The position numbers and the translations under genes are program-made. Below the pieces are notes generated by a model, which made no database searches, was not told the DNA's origin, and saw only the letters and a list, made by a program, of their open reading frames with translations. A DNA stretch of 64,000 nt from Basidiobolus meristosporus CBS 931.73 (Eukaryota > Basidiobolomycota > Basidiobolomycetes > Basidiobolales > Basidiobolaceae). The stretch lies in assembly GCA_002104905.1 (NCBI GenBank), contig MCFE01000046.1, positions 124,001 to 188,000 on the forward strand, read 5' to 3'. Shown piece by piece: positions 22,283-33,927 of the stretch. Numbering within the stretch: the first letter of the stretch is position 1; every line of letters starts with the position of its first letter.

Positions 22283-23516
22283 TTAGGAGACCGGCCTCGC
22301 TTGGTTGGAAGCCCGTTTCGAGGAGGTCCTTCTGGGATATGCGCTACCAACCATCGAGGAGGTGGACCCGTGCGCACTGTCGGGCAACTTGTGGACCACG
22401 CAGGCCAATGGGAACGCACCCTCTCCACCACGGGTGACATTCCGGCCCACCGCCCAGCCATCGTCGAACATCCACAACACCAGTATACTGTCGCCCGGCT
22501 CGATACATAGCTCGTCCGCCATGGTGGGGGAGTACGGGAACTCGCACACGCACTCGTTGACCGAAGAGACCGCCGAGTTGACCCTCAGCGTGCTGGTCGA
22601 CGGCTTGGCAGCGTCCGGCTTCGGGAGCTCGCGCTGGGCCCGGTCGATCCTTCTCCGCTTGAGGAACAGGGCGATCCCTGCGATGAGACCGATCCCGCCC
22701 AGACAACCGAACACGATCGAGCACACGAGAATGGTGAGATCCCTGGGGCTGGATTCGGCCGGACACACCATCGCATTGCTGGAGCGGCAGCACGGGTCGG
22801 CCGAGAATTTACAGAAGGAGCAGAGGTAGGGGAGCTGAAGGGGGAGCAGGAAACCTGACCCGAGCAGAAGCGACGGTTAATAAAGACATGCCATGCGAGG
22901 CGAACACGGGAACTTTCTACATACCACACGTTCTCTCCTGCTCCTCGGAGCCGTCGATGCACTGACCCACCGTACCGTTGAATGGGGTGACGTCGCACCA
23001 GGCCAGCAGGTTCGCCATCTTCCTGTCCTCCTCTTCCACCGGCGCTGGACAGGCGGTCTCGTTTCGGATGACCGTCTCCCAGCCCCGGGTGTACTGCTGG
23101 CAGGTCCCTTTACAGAGAGGAGGGATGGGGTTGGCCTGGTTGCATATCGAGGTGCTTTCGTCCATAAGAATACCCCGACAGGTGAAGCTGGACCGATACG
23201 GCGGCTCGTAAGTCCCGTCCCAACCCGAGCCACCTTGGCAGCCGAACCTGTCGTTGATGTCTTTCACGTCCGAGGGCGAGCCGAAGTAGAAGCTCATGGC
23301 TCGGTCGAAGGCGGTGACGTCCGTGGTGGGTATGCCGTTGACGATGGTCTTACTGGAGATGAGGTACTCCCCGAAGCTGGCCCCGCAGAAGTGGGAGTCC
23401 TTCAGGCTGAAGCAATCGGGTTTGGCGGGGGGGAGGGGCAACGGCTCCGGCAGGGAGACGGTCTGGGCGTGGGAAAGGGTGAACAGGAGGGGGAGGAAGG
23501 GGAATAGACTCGGCAT
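22283..23516 (-). CDS. Membrane protein with Frizzled-type CRD and SH3 domain
   Basis: There are two exons, 23516-22925 and 22854-22283, with a 70 base GTATGT...CAG intron, giving 387 residues. A signal peptide (about residues 1-17, FPFLPLLFTLSHA) precedes an extracellular region with about eleven cysteines up to residue 197, including a PLCKGTCQQYTRGWE segment reminiscent of the Frizzled cysteine-rich domain. A further Cys cluster follows, then a membrane segment (DLTILVCSIVFGCLGGIGLI) and an SRC-homology 3 domain near the C-terminus (ELCIEPGDSILVLWMFDDGW). The layout suggests a single-pass surface sensor with a cytoplasmic adaptor module. The Frizzled assignment rests on cysteine spacing only; the SH3 call is firmer. 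Confidence 0.75.
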
Positions 23517-24053
23517 GCTCTACTGGGGAGTTCGGTGGACAGGATCTGCTTGGTTGGAGGAATGCTTCATTCGACAAGAGACCCGTGAAGGCTGGCCAAG
23601 GAGGCGATTGCGTTGTGGAGAAGAAATTAAGCTATTTTTCAGAAACATGGACAATACCGGTTTTGGCTCAGTGGAAGTTTCCCAAACAAATAGATCGCAC
23701 CCACTTTAATGAAGACCACATGACCTGATTCATCGAAGATTCCATTCAGCCTCGTCAGCAAAGCTTATTTTTGTCAGCCTAAGGGCAGCCATCCCCATCC
23801 CCATCTCCGTCGCCGTCGCCATTGCCATTCCATTGTCGGTGGGTGGGAACTGCGGCCAACCTAGCCCATGCGGCCCACGCGGCAAATACGGGCATTTAGG
23901 GATTGGGAAGCAGGAATTGAGAATTGGGAATTGGGAGTGAAGAAAGCTTTTATTAATCACATGCTTGGAGATGAACGTTGTTGAGAATGAATTGATGGGG
24001 TTATATATCTATATATAATTTCGGGTGATAGACAGGGATGCTAGCAATGGCGC
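23517..24053. other. Intergenic, promoter side of the CRD/SH3 gene
   Basis: No gene is visible. This 537 base gap carries the upstream region of the CRD/SH3 gene and the downstream region of the prohibitin gene, both on the minus strand. A CCATCCCCATCCCCATCTCC-type short repeat lies near 23790. No TATA box is obvious. Confidence 0.5.
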
Positions 24054-25058
24054 TTAGAGGCCATTCACGTTCAAGAGAAGGTTGGAGCCACCTTGTTGGG
24101 AGGGAAGGTAGGTGACGTTGCGAGCGGCGCCCAAGGTTCCGGCGATCTCTCTGGAGGCTTCGATGCGACGCAACTCGATCAAGCCGGCACCAGCCTTGTT
24201 CAAGGCGTTGTTGATGGTCTCGGCGGCTTGGGCTTCACCCTCGGCACGGATGATGGCAGCTTGCTTCTCCTGCTCGGCCTTCTCCACAACGAACTTGGCT
24301 CTCTCGGCCTCCTGTTGGGCAATCTGCTTCTGTTCGACGGCGTGGGTGAACTCGCGTCCGAAGGTCATGTGGGTGATGGAGACATCTTCGAGCTCGATGT
24401 TGAACTCTCTGGCTCTCTTCACCAGTTCCTCACGGATTCTGGAGGAGACCTGTCAAGAAATGGGTGGTGAGCAAACGAGCGTACGAATCATGGTGGGATG
24501 GGTTGGAGGAAAGAAGAGAGGGGAGACGAGGACTTACGATCTCACGCTGAGTAATCAATTCACCAGCATCGAATTGGGCCACGACAGCCTTGAGGATTTC
24601 GTTACCGATAGAGGGCAACACTCTCTCGTCGTAATCAAGACCCAACGATTGGTAGATCTTGGGGAGGTGTTTGTTGTTGGGTCTGTGGAGGACACGAAGA
24701 GTCAAGCTGACGGTTTGCATGTCCTTGGAACCGGTGGTGGTGGAGATGCTTCTGGGCTTGGTGCGGACATCATAGATAATGGCGCGTTGGAGCCAGGGGA
24801 CGAGGAAATGGGTACCTTCGCCAACCACCTGGGACTTGACACCCTGAATACGATCGAAAATGACGGCTTGGTATCCACCCTTGACTACAAATGCAGAGGC
24901 GAGATTAGACAACCGAACCCGCTACCACGCTGACAACCCAAGGGCTAAAAGAACTTACCGTCATACATGGAGTAGTTGACGAAGGTGGCGGCAGTACCAA
25001 GACCGATGGCGAGCTTGGAGACTTTGCTGAGTGCAGAGGTAGCAGCAGAGGAGGCCAT
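24054..25058 (-). CDS. PHB1: Prohibitin 1
   Basis: There are three exons, 25058-24959, 24884-24538 and 24449-24054, with GT-AG introns of 74 and 88 bases, giving 280 residues against 287 in yeast. It is a subunit of the ring-shaped prohibitin complex of the mitochondrial inner membrane, which holds the m-AAA protease and supports respiratory assembly. An N-terminal membrane anchor ([20 protein letters not shown]) precedes the SPFH/PHB domain ([29 protein letters not shown]) and a C-terminal coiled coil ([18 protein letters not shown]). The family is certain. The start is the first ATG before the anchor, and the intron after codon 33 keeps the frame. Confidence 0.95.
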
Positions 25059-25371
25059 GATTAAACAGGGAGCAGTGGTGAAAGTGTAGAATAGAGCAGT
25101 TGGGAACTGGCGAGGCTATCAAGTAAAAATTTGAATATCCGTAGCCCAAAACCAGGGTGCGGAATAATTTTTGGGGGACCCTGGACCGGGAGAAAGAAAT
25201 CGGGTGGATGAATGGCACAAATGATGGAGGTTTATTTCACTGGCGAAAAAATCCGATAGTTTACAAGGGGGATTCAGGTAATCTCGATTCGAGGCGATCA
25301 TCAATGGCCGTCTCTCAGCCAATGGGGGGGGAGGGTGACTCGATTCGGTCGAAGCAACGCTTTGGGATAAA

Positions 25372-26148
25372 CTACTCGGTCATGTCGTTGGAATTGGTGC
25401 TCTCTCTCGATTGAGGGCTCTTGATTTTGATCGTGCGGATCAATTTGATGGAGTTGATGTCGCTGTCCCATTGACGTAGGGTTTTCACGTTTTTGGCGAT
25501 GGTCAGGTCAGGAATCACTGCAGAGCGTGTGGTGGAGGGGGATTTAGCAAATATAGTCCCGGGTGGTACATCTGGATGCAAGCTTACCGAAGCCATTGTT
25601 GAATTCCTCGGTCTCCTTCTTCTTGAGGATCATGATCAGATCCTCTCTAGCAGCCTTTGGTCGTGGCTGTCCCGGGCGGTGCATAGCCTTTAGCTGCTCC
25701 AATTCTTCATCATTTCGATTTATATACCTATGAGGGAGGTTTAGTTCGCTCTGTGACAACCAGTTCAGGCAAAACCACTCACATCTCAATGAACTCCGCC
25801 AATTGCTCTCGGGTAGCAGTCTCTTGCTCCTCGTCCAACACCCAGCGGAACCACAGATATCTCTCAACTATTCTCGTTAGCCTCCATTCGGCACTCTGTT
25901 TCCCAGGAAATGCTCGGGCTTACCAGTAGGATTCGCTTGGTTCAACCAGTCACTCTTGCGTTTGTCGAGTTTATCCTGACGCAGATGGATGCGGTTGATC
26001 TGCAAGGCTTTGCGCGAGTAAGGGTGAGCCTTATCCTTTCCCTTGACTGTTTTCAGGGTTTTTCTCTTGTTGTTAGGCTAAAGGACGTAAGATGGCGTGA
26101 ATATTGGCAACATGCGTCGAGGGGGTGTCTGCTTCGATTACGAACCAT
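25372..26148 (-). CDS. TMA16: TMA16, ribosome biogenesis/translation-associated protein
   Basis: Five exons are proposed: 26148-26146 (the ATG alone), 26077-25924, 25867-25783, 25727-25588 and 25517-25372, giving 175 residues (yeast 178). The family marks are a basic N-terminus with HPYSRKALQINRIHLR, an aromatic segment (RYLWFRWVLDEEQ), the YINRNDEELEQL motif and EFNNGFVIPDLTIAKN. TMA16 co-purifies with pre-60S particles in yeast. All internal junctions keep the frame; the first intron directly after the start codon (donor GTTCGT) is inferred because the following exon reads PNNKRKTLK, the usual N-terminus. The gene is tandem with PHB1, 314 bases upstream of its start. Confidence 0.85.
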
Positions 26149-26675
26149 ACTGTCTCGGGGCTCGCTAAGAAATGCTCAGGGATCTGGCCAAGGGAAGCGC
26201 CTTGTCAAGCAAGTGACCGTTTTCTAGGTTTTTTTTCTCGCCGCCCTTCGAGCGGGTTTTTTTCCACTTAATATGGAAGAACGATCAACGATTCACGTAT
26301 CGAATTCATCTGGATTAATCAGTGAACATTCTCGATCAGGAATTGATCCGCATGATTCATTGTCCTTGTTCCCAAGGTTTTGTTCCCCCTGAAACATGCC
26401 TTTGGATGGAACAAGGTGTGCCCCACCGTTGTGTGCCGCAAGGAACAAAGACTGTGCGACAGTGTAAAGAAGCAAGCATGTTTATTCAAGGGCATGGAAA
26501 TTACATCTGAACTGACCATCTGGTTATGTACATGTGCCAAAATTGTTACATTAGGCCAGCGGGTGTGGGTCGCTCATTTAATTTACTGTTACATCCATGG
26601 ATGGTGTGGTGATTCTACGAATGATTGAAAATGAAGCTCAACGGTTGCATGGGTTGAATGTTATGCGAAGGTTGC
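26149..26675. other. Intergenic, no gene recognised
   Basis: Upstream region of TMA16 and downstream region of the RNA-binding protein gene, both minus strand. A run TTTTTTTCTCGCCGCCC lies near 26232. Short ORFs on both strands here have no protein-like features. Confidence 0.5.
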
Positions 26676-27869
26676 CTAGACCGAACTTCTGACTCCAAGT
26701 GGATTCTTGGAAAAGCTTAGACGGATCCCCCCCTTGATCGAATTGCTAAGATAGTGACCTTGTAGCTCTTGAAGGCTGTGGGTGGCATATTGGATATCAT
26801 CAAACTCAACAAAGCACATGGGGCCAGCGTGTGGCTTCATTCGGAAGCAGAGTCGCTTGTAGCCAGGCTGGAGAGTGAAAAGTTGTCGAAGCTCTTCTTC
26901 CATGGTGCTCATAGGGAGGTTTCCGACATACAACGTATTGCACGGGGGGTTCTGATCGCCAGCATTGATCCTGGTTGGTGGCGTGGTGAGAGAAGGGTTG
27001 GAGGTAAAGGAAGGGAGCGATGAAGACAGTCCTGCGTCGCTACCAGATGAGGCGGAGAATGAGAAATGATCACTGGTGGGAGAGGCGTTCACGCTACCGA
27101 ACAGCATACTCTGTTGATCAAAGGCAGTGGATATGTTGAATTTTGGGAACGAAAAGGAAGTCCCGACACCATCGAAATTCGCAGGGGCTGATGCGGATCT
27201 CTTGGGATTGTAGCCTACAACCCTTGATGCGGCCGAGGTCAAGGGGCCATTTATCTCGTCTAGGTTCATATCAAACGGATCGTCATCGTAAGATGGAGAC
27301 GAGGAAAGCAGGCTGGATGTTTCGTGCTCCAGACAGAAGTCATGGACTGGCAGCTGGGGGGAAAGAAGGCCAGCAGGAAGTATAGGGCCCCCGGGAAACA
27401 ATGCATCAAATACACCGCCACCAAACTTCTTCTTGATGGAGCCGTGGATTCCGTTGGGGGCCAAAGCCTGAGCCAAGCTGGTGGTTGAGCTGATGAAAGC
27501 TCCCTCGGGAGTGCTCATTTTCTTGATAAGAAGATTCTTTTTTGCCATCTCTGCCTTGAGAATGCATCCGCGCTCGTTATCCACTTTCTTCCCGCTGAGG
27601 ATGTCCCGGGCCTGAAGGGCCTCGAGTCTGGAACGGAATTTCGCGAAGCCGATCTATAAGGGGTGGGGGTTAGAGACAGCAGGAACGAAAATCTCAACAA
27701 TGCCGCTTACAATTTGCTTGCGAGCCTCAAGCTCGTTTCCCAGAGGGAATTTCAGTGTCGCCCCCTCAAATCCCGGAGAAAAAATGAACATGTTCTGGAA
27801 TTCACGGTCCTGTATATCCTCGGGGAAGCCAATCACGAAAATGGTGGTGATTTCTTCGCTTTGATTCAT
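26676..27869 (-). CDS. SCW1/WHI3-type RNA-binding protein with two RRMs
   Basis: There are two exons, 27869-27711 and 27653-26676, with a 57 base intron, giving 378 residues. The first RRM lies at about residues 8-80 ([20 protein letters not shown]) and the second at 291-375 ([34 protein letters not shown]), ending in the family-specific [16 protein letters not shown] box shared with fission yeast Scw1 and budding yeast Whi3/Whi4. The linker is Ser/Pro-rich and low in complexity. These proteins bind mRNAs and act in cell-wall integrity and in control of cyclin mRNA. It is shorter than Scw1. It is divergent from SPC25 across 940 bases. Confidence 0.9.
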
Positions 27870-28808
27870 GGTTTAATGAGTAGGTGTGGTTGAGCGGTGT
27901 TGAAGTGAAGAAGATGATGAAAGTGTGAGTAGAGATGTCCGATCGTGGCTGGTTTTATAGTGCTGGGCAGAGAGTGGTTTCACCCAGGGAATCAAATGGG
28001 CTTCTGTACAATAAAAATCTATTGAAGTAAAGGATCGATGTATATTAGATTACTCCGCTGAAATGAAACAAACCATTATTACGCCTCTGGTCCGAAATCA
28101 GGTTCACACCTTCAACACTGCGTGCATACTCTTGGAAGGTTGTATGATGCACCGCTTGTTAAGCCTCTCGTTGGCGTCAACAAGCACAATGCAAGTGTTG
28201 TGGGGTCACATTGTTTTCTGCTGATCATCGCTTTCCGAGTCCAATCAGCAGCCAGGCTAGGATATTGTCCCTCCCTCATTTAGTTAGCTTTTCGTTGCCA
28301 CCTCGCTGCAGAGCCCATGTCTGCCCTACCTTGCGCTTGTGGAGGTGTAGCTCCATTCTCCCATCTTGTGATGTCCTACTATGTTGTAGAAAGGGGGCTC
28401 TGGATCAGAAACCGGGGAAATTAAGGTGGCTTAGTGTTGCTAGGATACATGCGAGTGTTACCAGAATGTATGCTCTATCCGATAAGTGCCACCAGGGTGT
28501 ATGCTCGATGCGATTGCCATATTGTCCACCCTAGTGCCAATGAGGTGTTGGCCAAACAACAAAATTCCTTTCCCAATGCCCGTAGATACATTGGGAGATG
28601 CAAGTGTAGGCTCTCTGGTATCTAGCAGGCTTCTCCCTAACGAGGGGTAAGTTGGTGTAACCACCTAGATTTGAACCTAGTTTGGTTGACATTCATTGTT
28701 TGATCTGAACTAATGATCGATTTCGAGATGAATATGAATATGATACTCGAAGTGGCGTGTTGCATTCATTTCAACCTATTAAGAAACTAGCACCTCGCAG
28801 GTCCTAGA
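27870..28808. other. Divergent intergenic region, no gene recognised
   Basis: This 939 base interval holds the promoters of the SCW1-type gene and SPC25. A short near-direct repeat built on TGTATGCTC occurs at about 28466 and 28498. A T-arm-like GGTTCAAATC on the minus strand near 28675 is not part of a foldable tRNA. Nothing else was recognised. Confidence 0.45.
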
Positions 28809-29873
28809 ATGACAGTCGATCCCAAAGATACTTCTACAGCATCACTAACCTCTACCGAAACTCTCTCCACACCGGATAATATCCTCCCCATTGGTAACTT
28901 GGCCGCATCCATCGCTGATTTCCTTCAGCAATTGGAGGGGATTGCTGAGCATGAAATAGAGAAGATCTCGGAGCGACGCAAACTTTGGGAAAAGGAAATG
29001 GATGTGGTGGAAGGTAATATTACGACTTACTTCACTCCACCAAAGCTCGTCTTATCTGATGGAATTCTTCGAACAGCCAGCAATACCCAGTTTCGACACG
29101 AACTCCGAGAGCTTAAAGACCGAGAAAAACTCTATTCCGAACGTAGGTTCTGGTGGTTGTCCTCAGGGTGTATGTGCCCAGCCAACTAACAGTACTGTTT
29201 GGATAGTGCAAGTCGAGGAGTCAAGAGCCCTCTCTGAACTAAAAACCGACCTCTTAAACTTGAAGAAACGCCAAGAGGAAGTCAAATTTAACATGGACGA
29301 GCTCAGACTTCGAATTGAGCTGAAACGGGATGCCATCGCCCGAAAGAAAGAAGGTACCTCTTGAAAGAGACTTGGGAACACACTGGCAGTGCATTTTATT
29401 TATACTGGGTATTTAGAAAGAGCTGAAGTGTTAGAGGCTTTGCGACTACAGCGGAAGAGAAACCAGCTGCGATTGAACGCTTGTGAGGACTCTACATGCA
29501 TGAGAATCTACGGAGCGCAAGGTACGGAAGCCCATACCACCAAGCAGTTCCCCCGTACTCAAGGAATTGGCCTGTATTGTTAGAGGATAAAATCACGTTC
29601 ATCTTTACTGAAATCCGGGAGGACAAGCCGCATCGTGAGCATGCATTTACAGTCGATGTGAGCCAAGAACAGTATCAAGGTACATGACCTTGGTCTTCTA
29701 CGAAAGCCGATTCTAGGCTAACCTTCTGCCCAGTGACAGAATGTTTTCCACGTCTGAAAGAGCTTGACCAGATCGTCGAATGGGTCAACACAACAGGTGA
29801 TTTCTATACATTTCTCAAGAAAATGCGGGCATCTTTTGCGAAGAATAGTAGGAAACGCAACCAACTGAAATGA
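28809..29873 (+). CDS. SPC25: Kinetochore protein SPC25
   Basis: There are five exons, 28809-29142, 29207-29353, 29417-29521, 29584-29679 and 29734-29873, all junctions in phase, giving 273 residues. A long coiled coil occupies roughly residues 40-165 (ESRALSELKTDLLNLKKRQE). The C-terminal globular domain has the Spc25 pattern: DKITFIFTEI, then FPRLKELDQIVEWVNTTGDF and FLKKMRASF. SPC25 is one of the four NDC80 complex subunits; its globular head pairs with SPC24 and contacts the inner kinetochore. Assignment rests on the C-terminal motif and domain order. Splice sites are mostly GTAC/GTAG donors, somewhat weak. Confidence 0.85.
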
Positions 29874-30091
29874 AATCCTTCATCAGAATCTGAAGCATAT
29901 CTGCTTGCCCCACCAGCACACCTTCACTAGGTCGACAGATTCCAGAGTATGGGATGCGTATATATCTTGATTAAAGACATGCGGAAACCTTTGTTTATTA
30001 ACTCATTATAGAGAATGCAATTTGATCGCTGTTCGGGTTATCAATTTTCACCTAACGAACAAACGAGGGCAATGATGTGGGTGACGGTTAC

Positions 30092-30499
30092 TTAATGGTG
30101 TTCACCATGGGCATGGGTGTCTTGGTGGTGCTCTGGCAAAACAGAAGAAGCGGGTTAGTTAGTGACACAGTGGGGGAACTTTCAGGCACCAGAAAACTTA
30201 CTGTAGTGAAGACCAATATGAATGGCACCAACAAGGAGCATAGCATGAATGAAAGGAGTGAAAGAGGCGTTCTCTCCTTCCCAATATTTGGCACGATAAC
30301 GAGCAAGCAATCCGCGAGGCTTGGTGGCTTCAGCAGCTCCCTTGGGGATTCTCTTGTAGAAATCGACCAAACCGCTCAAATCGCCACTGCTGGACTCAGC
30401 CTTGGGGGTGGCGGACTTGACAGCAGCACCAAGATTGGGAGGGATGTAGGATCTAGTAGAGTAGGCTCTACGAGCAACAGTACCAATGACAGAATTCAT
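30092..30499 (-). CDS. ATP17: Mitochondrial ATP synthase subunit f
   Basis: There are two exons, 30499-30202 and 30132-30092, with a 69 base intron, giving 112 residues. A mitochondrial presequence rich in Arg and Ser (VARRAYSTRSYIPP) leads to the conserved FYKRIPKGAAEATKPRGLLA segment and RYRAKYWEGENASFTPFIHA, then a single membrane span and a His-rich tail (HHQDTHAHGEHH). Yeast Atp17 has the same layout. It is an Fo membrane subunit needed for assembly and dimerisation. The start is chosen at the Met of the presequence; an upstream Met in frame at 30559 is less likely. Convergent with SPC25, 218 bases apart. Confidence 0.92.
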
Positions 30500-30737
30500 G
30501 TTGAAGTTTGAGCAAATGTCAGAGAAGAGCAAGGTAAAACCTACAAGTATCTGAAGCACTGAGCTTTGTGGAATTCAAATGATATTTCCCTTTCTAATCA
30601 ATATCCTACTCGCACATCTGTGGGGAAGCAATACTATGTTTGGGGGCCATATTTAGATTTGATGGCTCTTTACCTATCACACCAGCTACAGGCGGCCATA
30701 TACAGCTTTTGGGGTAGATGCAATTGTCATGGAGCCC

Positions 30738-30750
30738 AACCCTAACCCTA
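30738..30750. promoter_or_regulatory. Telobox-like motif upstream of ATP17
   Basis: Two and a fraction tandem CCCTAA units (AACCCTAACCCTAG) lie about 240 bases upstream of the ATP17 start codon and about 95 bases downstream of the RTC1 stop. In several fungi telobox motifs occur in promoters of housekeeping genes and bind Tbf1-type proteins. The link to ATP17 is inferred from position only. Confidence 0.35.
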
Positions 30751-30845
30751 GTTCTAAACACGAATGCGTAATTTCATGCTTATCTTGATGCGTATTTGCG
30801 TGTTTATTAGGATTCTTCATTGATGATGGGCATTTATGGAATTAC

Positions 30846-33800
30846 CTAAGAGGAGGATGGTGGTGGTAGTGGTGATGGCGGTGGAAGAGACGTTGGGTCG
30901 GAAGCAGAGGTTGTAGTGAATGAACACTGGTGACCACAGCCTGTAGGGCATGTGGAGTTCTCTTTAAACCATTCCTGCATATGTAGAAGGTGGCCGCCAT
31001 GGCTGCAGCCTTGGCACCAAACATAGAGCCCCCGAACGGTTTGATGACTAGTTTGACAGAAGTTAGCTACGAGGCCAAGCCAGCAGAGGAATGTGGATTC
31101 TACCATAAAGAGCAGGGGTTCAAAAGCTTTCTGCACTTGTCGCACACCCAGTAGCCATGCTTGGAGTTGAGTAAAGGCTTGAAGCAATAATTACAGCTGG
31201 TATGTATCGTGGTGGATTCCTGTAAGTGGTTTAGCAAAAAAGTCGAGGCATTAACAGCGTTGATCAGAAAGGACCATACTTGGCTTTGCTGTCTGACGGA
31301 CGCAAGCTTGCAGGCCAAGCGAACAGCCGCCGCAGCAGACCACAGCTTGAAGCGGTGCAGTAGATCTGTAAATAGTCCAGTTAGGGCTTGTTGCGGATTG
31401 TTCACGAGGAATGCGCCACCTACCAATATAAGACCAGAACCACTGCTCTTCTAGACTGAATTGATGCTTGATATGCTTGTCCAATACGAGGAGTAGGGTC
31501 ACACACATTTGGACATCTCCCTAAGTGGGGTCTAGTTAGTAATAATGTGCTTGGTTCGCAGGACTTGCTACTAGTGATTACCTTTTCACCGTAATACTCC
31601 ATCAAATTGTTGAGGATGGCCTCTTGTCCCCATTCAAGATCAGGCTCTTCCGTAAGCGCAAAGGTGTTCACCACCGTTTCGGAATTGGTTCTTGTCTCGC
31701 TCTTGAAGGGCTTTGTAAGCAAAGAGTCGCTGTCATCGCTCTCACTATCCGAGTCGCTTTCAAGCGTGTCATAAAGGTCCGAGTTCTAGAAAGAAGTGTT
31801 AGCGTAGAGTTGACATACGTGAGATGTGAGCTTGCCTCGATCCACTGCGACTCCTCGGTCAGCTCGCTGTTGGCCATGGTTGGTAGTATCTGGATTTTGA
31901 TGTTGGCCTTTTGGTCTGAGTTGATGAAGCGTCAGTCGGTCACTCAATCAAGATGAAGGCCAGGTGAGCTTACCAAGTGGAGAGGATGCAGGCGAATAGC
32001 TTTTCCCCTCGGCGACCGTTTCCTTTGGTTTGGATGCTGTTGCATACAGCATCTGGATGATCTTCCAGGTTTGAGCAGTGCGGAATTGCTGTGTGAAATG
32101 GGCGACCTTTGCGTTGTGCTCGCAAGCTTCCCATAGATTATCAGACGATATCTCGTAGTTCTCCGCCATAAATATGAAGCTTTCGTAATCGAACGTGGGA
32201 AGGTGTATGATTCCGGTGTTCTGGCACTGGGAAGACTGGGAAAGCCAGGGGTTACTAAGGGAGAGGGGATCTGCGGGGCCGGAACACGACCTACCTGCTC
32301 CGTCATCTCGGAGGTTCTTCGGGTAGTCTTCTTTAGAGGAGATGTCCCCAGGACAAGCCGGAAGCTAGATGAACCAATCAGTACACATCGACGCTACATA
32401 CCAACAAGACGACCTTACCCATCATCCGCAACGCTCTTGTCTTCTGTGGTAAATGCCACGTCACCGTAAGCGTTCCAGCCAAGACTAGATGTGCTGAGCA
32501 GGTCTAACGGCTGCACCGCATTGCGAACGTCGTGGCGAATGAAGTTCCTGTCCTTGGAGCAGGACCAGAGGACATCCGGCCCACGCCATAAGAACCCTGA
32601 GCAGAAGGTTAGGCCTCACTGGAACCACAATAGCCCATGTAACTCATACCAGTAGCAACGTTCTCGTGGTCATCCAGGAAGAATTTGGCGATGTAAGGGC
32701 GGCGGATATCCTGGACGACGATTCGATTGTCAGTATTGAGCGCGCACGATGCGATATGATACTCGTGACCGGGCCTCCATTGCACCCGCGCCACACTGGC
32801 GATAGTTTGGATGTACGCTTGAGGCTTGCGCCCATCAGACTTCATGTCCCAAATCTTTTACAAAGCGATCAGTAGTCTGGAACAGGTGGTGGGCGGACAA
32901 TGCGTACCTTGATCATTTTGTCTCGTCCCCCGCTCGCCACAAATCTCCCATCCGAATGCCAGTCAACAGACAACGCAATCCCATAGTGAGCGCTGATCTT
33001 TTTCTCGAACACACTCGGGTTCCGTATGTCCCATTTCTAGAGAAGCTTGATCAGCACAGGTCGCGGCGCACTTTCAACCATCGACACACACCTGTATGGT
33101 TCCGTTCTCGAACGCCGCGATGAACTCCGTGGGGTTCAGCGGGTTGAATTGCACGTCACGCACGCTCTCGGACTTGCCATGAAAGGTAAACTTCGAGGCG
33201 GCTTTTTCCCTCAGATCCTATGAGATAGATGTCAGCTCCAGCCGTACTCTCTTCCTCCGTTGCTTCTTACCCAGAGCCTCATGGTGGAATCCTGCGATGC
33301 GCTTATCAAAACGAAGCCGGAACTACTCTCGTATGAAATGCGGTTAACCGCTCTAGAATGCTCCGATATGACCCGCTCTGAAGCGAAAACACTAGCCGTT
33401 AATACCGTGGCAACGTTGGCGGGTAGCCTATGTACCTATTTTCTGGCCAGTCCGGTTCAGGTCCCATAGAAGAATCGCGCCGTTGGTGGCTGCGGTCGCA
33501 ATCTTACCCCTTGATACTGAACGGGTGATTGGTTTGCATGTCAGCTAGATGGGGGTATTGGAAGTTTATTTACGTACACCATTTGACGTCGTTGATGCTG
33601 AAGTTCAGATTCAATTTGCTCCCGGCCCGAAGGTTCAGCACTTCAGTTGCCTCCTGTTCGGTCACGCTTAAAATCTTCAACACTGTTTGCCCAGAAGAGA
33701 TGCGTCAATAAAGCACAACTGTGGTAAAGCCTGTTATGTTTTTAACCTTCACGCCCCGCAATTACCACCTGCTCTTGGTCAGGGCAGGCGGAGAGGGCGG

Positions 33801-33927
33801 TGAGCGCCCCGTTGGAATTGAACGATATCGGGCTTTTCCAGCTTGTGGAGAAATCGGAGGAATAGGTTGTTGGCAGGGGTTTTGTGTCGGCAAATCGATT
33901 GTACAGCTGACTTTGAAAAGGAAGCAT
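30846..33927 (-). CDS. RTC1: SEACIT/GATOR2 subunit RTC1 (WDR24, Sea2)
   Basis: Sixteen exons can be joined in phase from the ATG at 33927 to the TAG at 30846, giving 742 residues. Exon ends on the minus strand are 33927-33747, 33682-33578, 33516-33436, 33377-33271, 33217-33092, 33036-32908, 32854-32650, 32596-32419, 32364-32295, 32235-31974, 31915-31836, 31785-31582, 31520-31424, 31365-31280, 31219-31104 and 31047-30846. The N-terminal half is a WD40 propeller (STMRLWDL, IQKWDIRNP, MIKIWDMKSDG). The C-terminus is the WDR24-type zinc/RING module (VRGLYVWCQGCSHGGHLLHM, CPTGCGHQC). It acts at the vacuole in the complex that signals amino-acid supply to TORC1. One intron (31786-31835) is GC-AG. 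The VWCQGC motif separates it from WDR59. Confidence 0.92.

Noticed and set aside
22893-23507. 204 codon plus-strand frame
   Set aside because: Antisense to the first exon of the CRD/SH3 gene, which has a signal peptide, cysteine pattern and matching second exon.
24112-24933. 273 codon plus-strand frame
   Set aside because: It lies antisense over prohibitin exons and across both introns; an artefact of high codon bias in PHB1.
28640-28720. Possible tRNA on the minus strand (GGTTCAAATC T-arm-like)
   Set aside because: The T stem pairs only partly, and no acceptor partner, anticodon arm or D arm can be found at the right distance.
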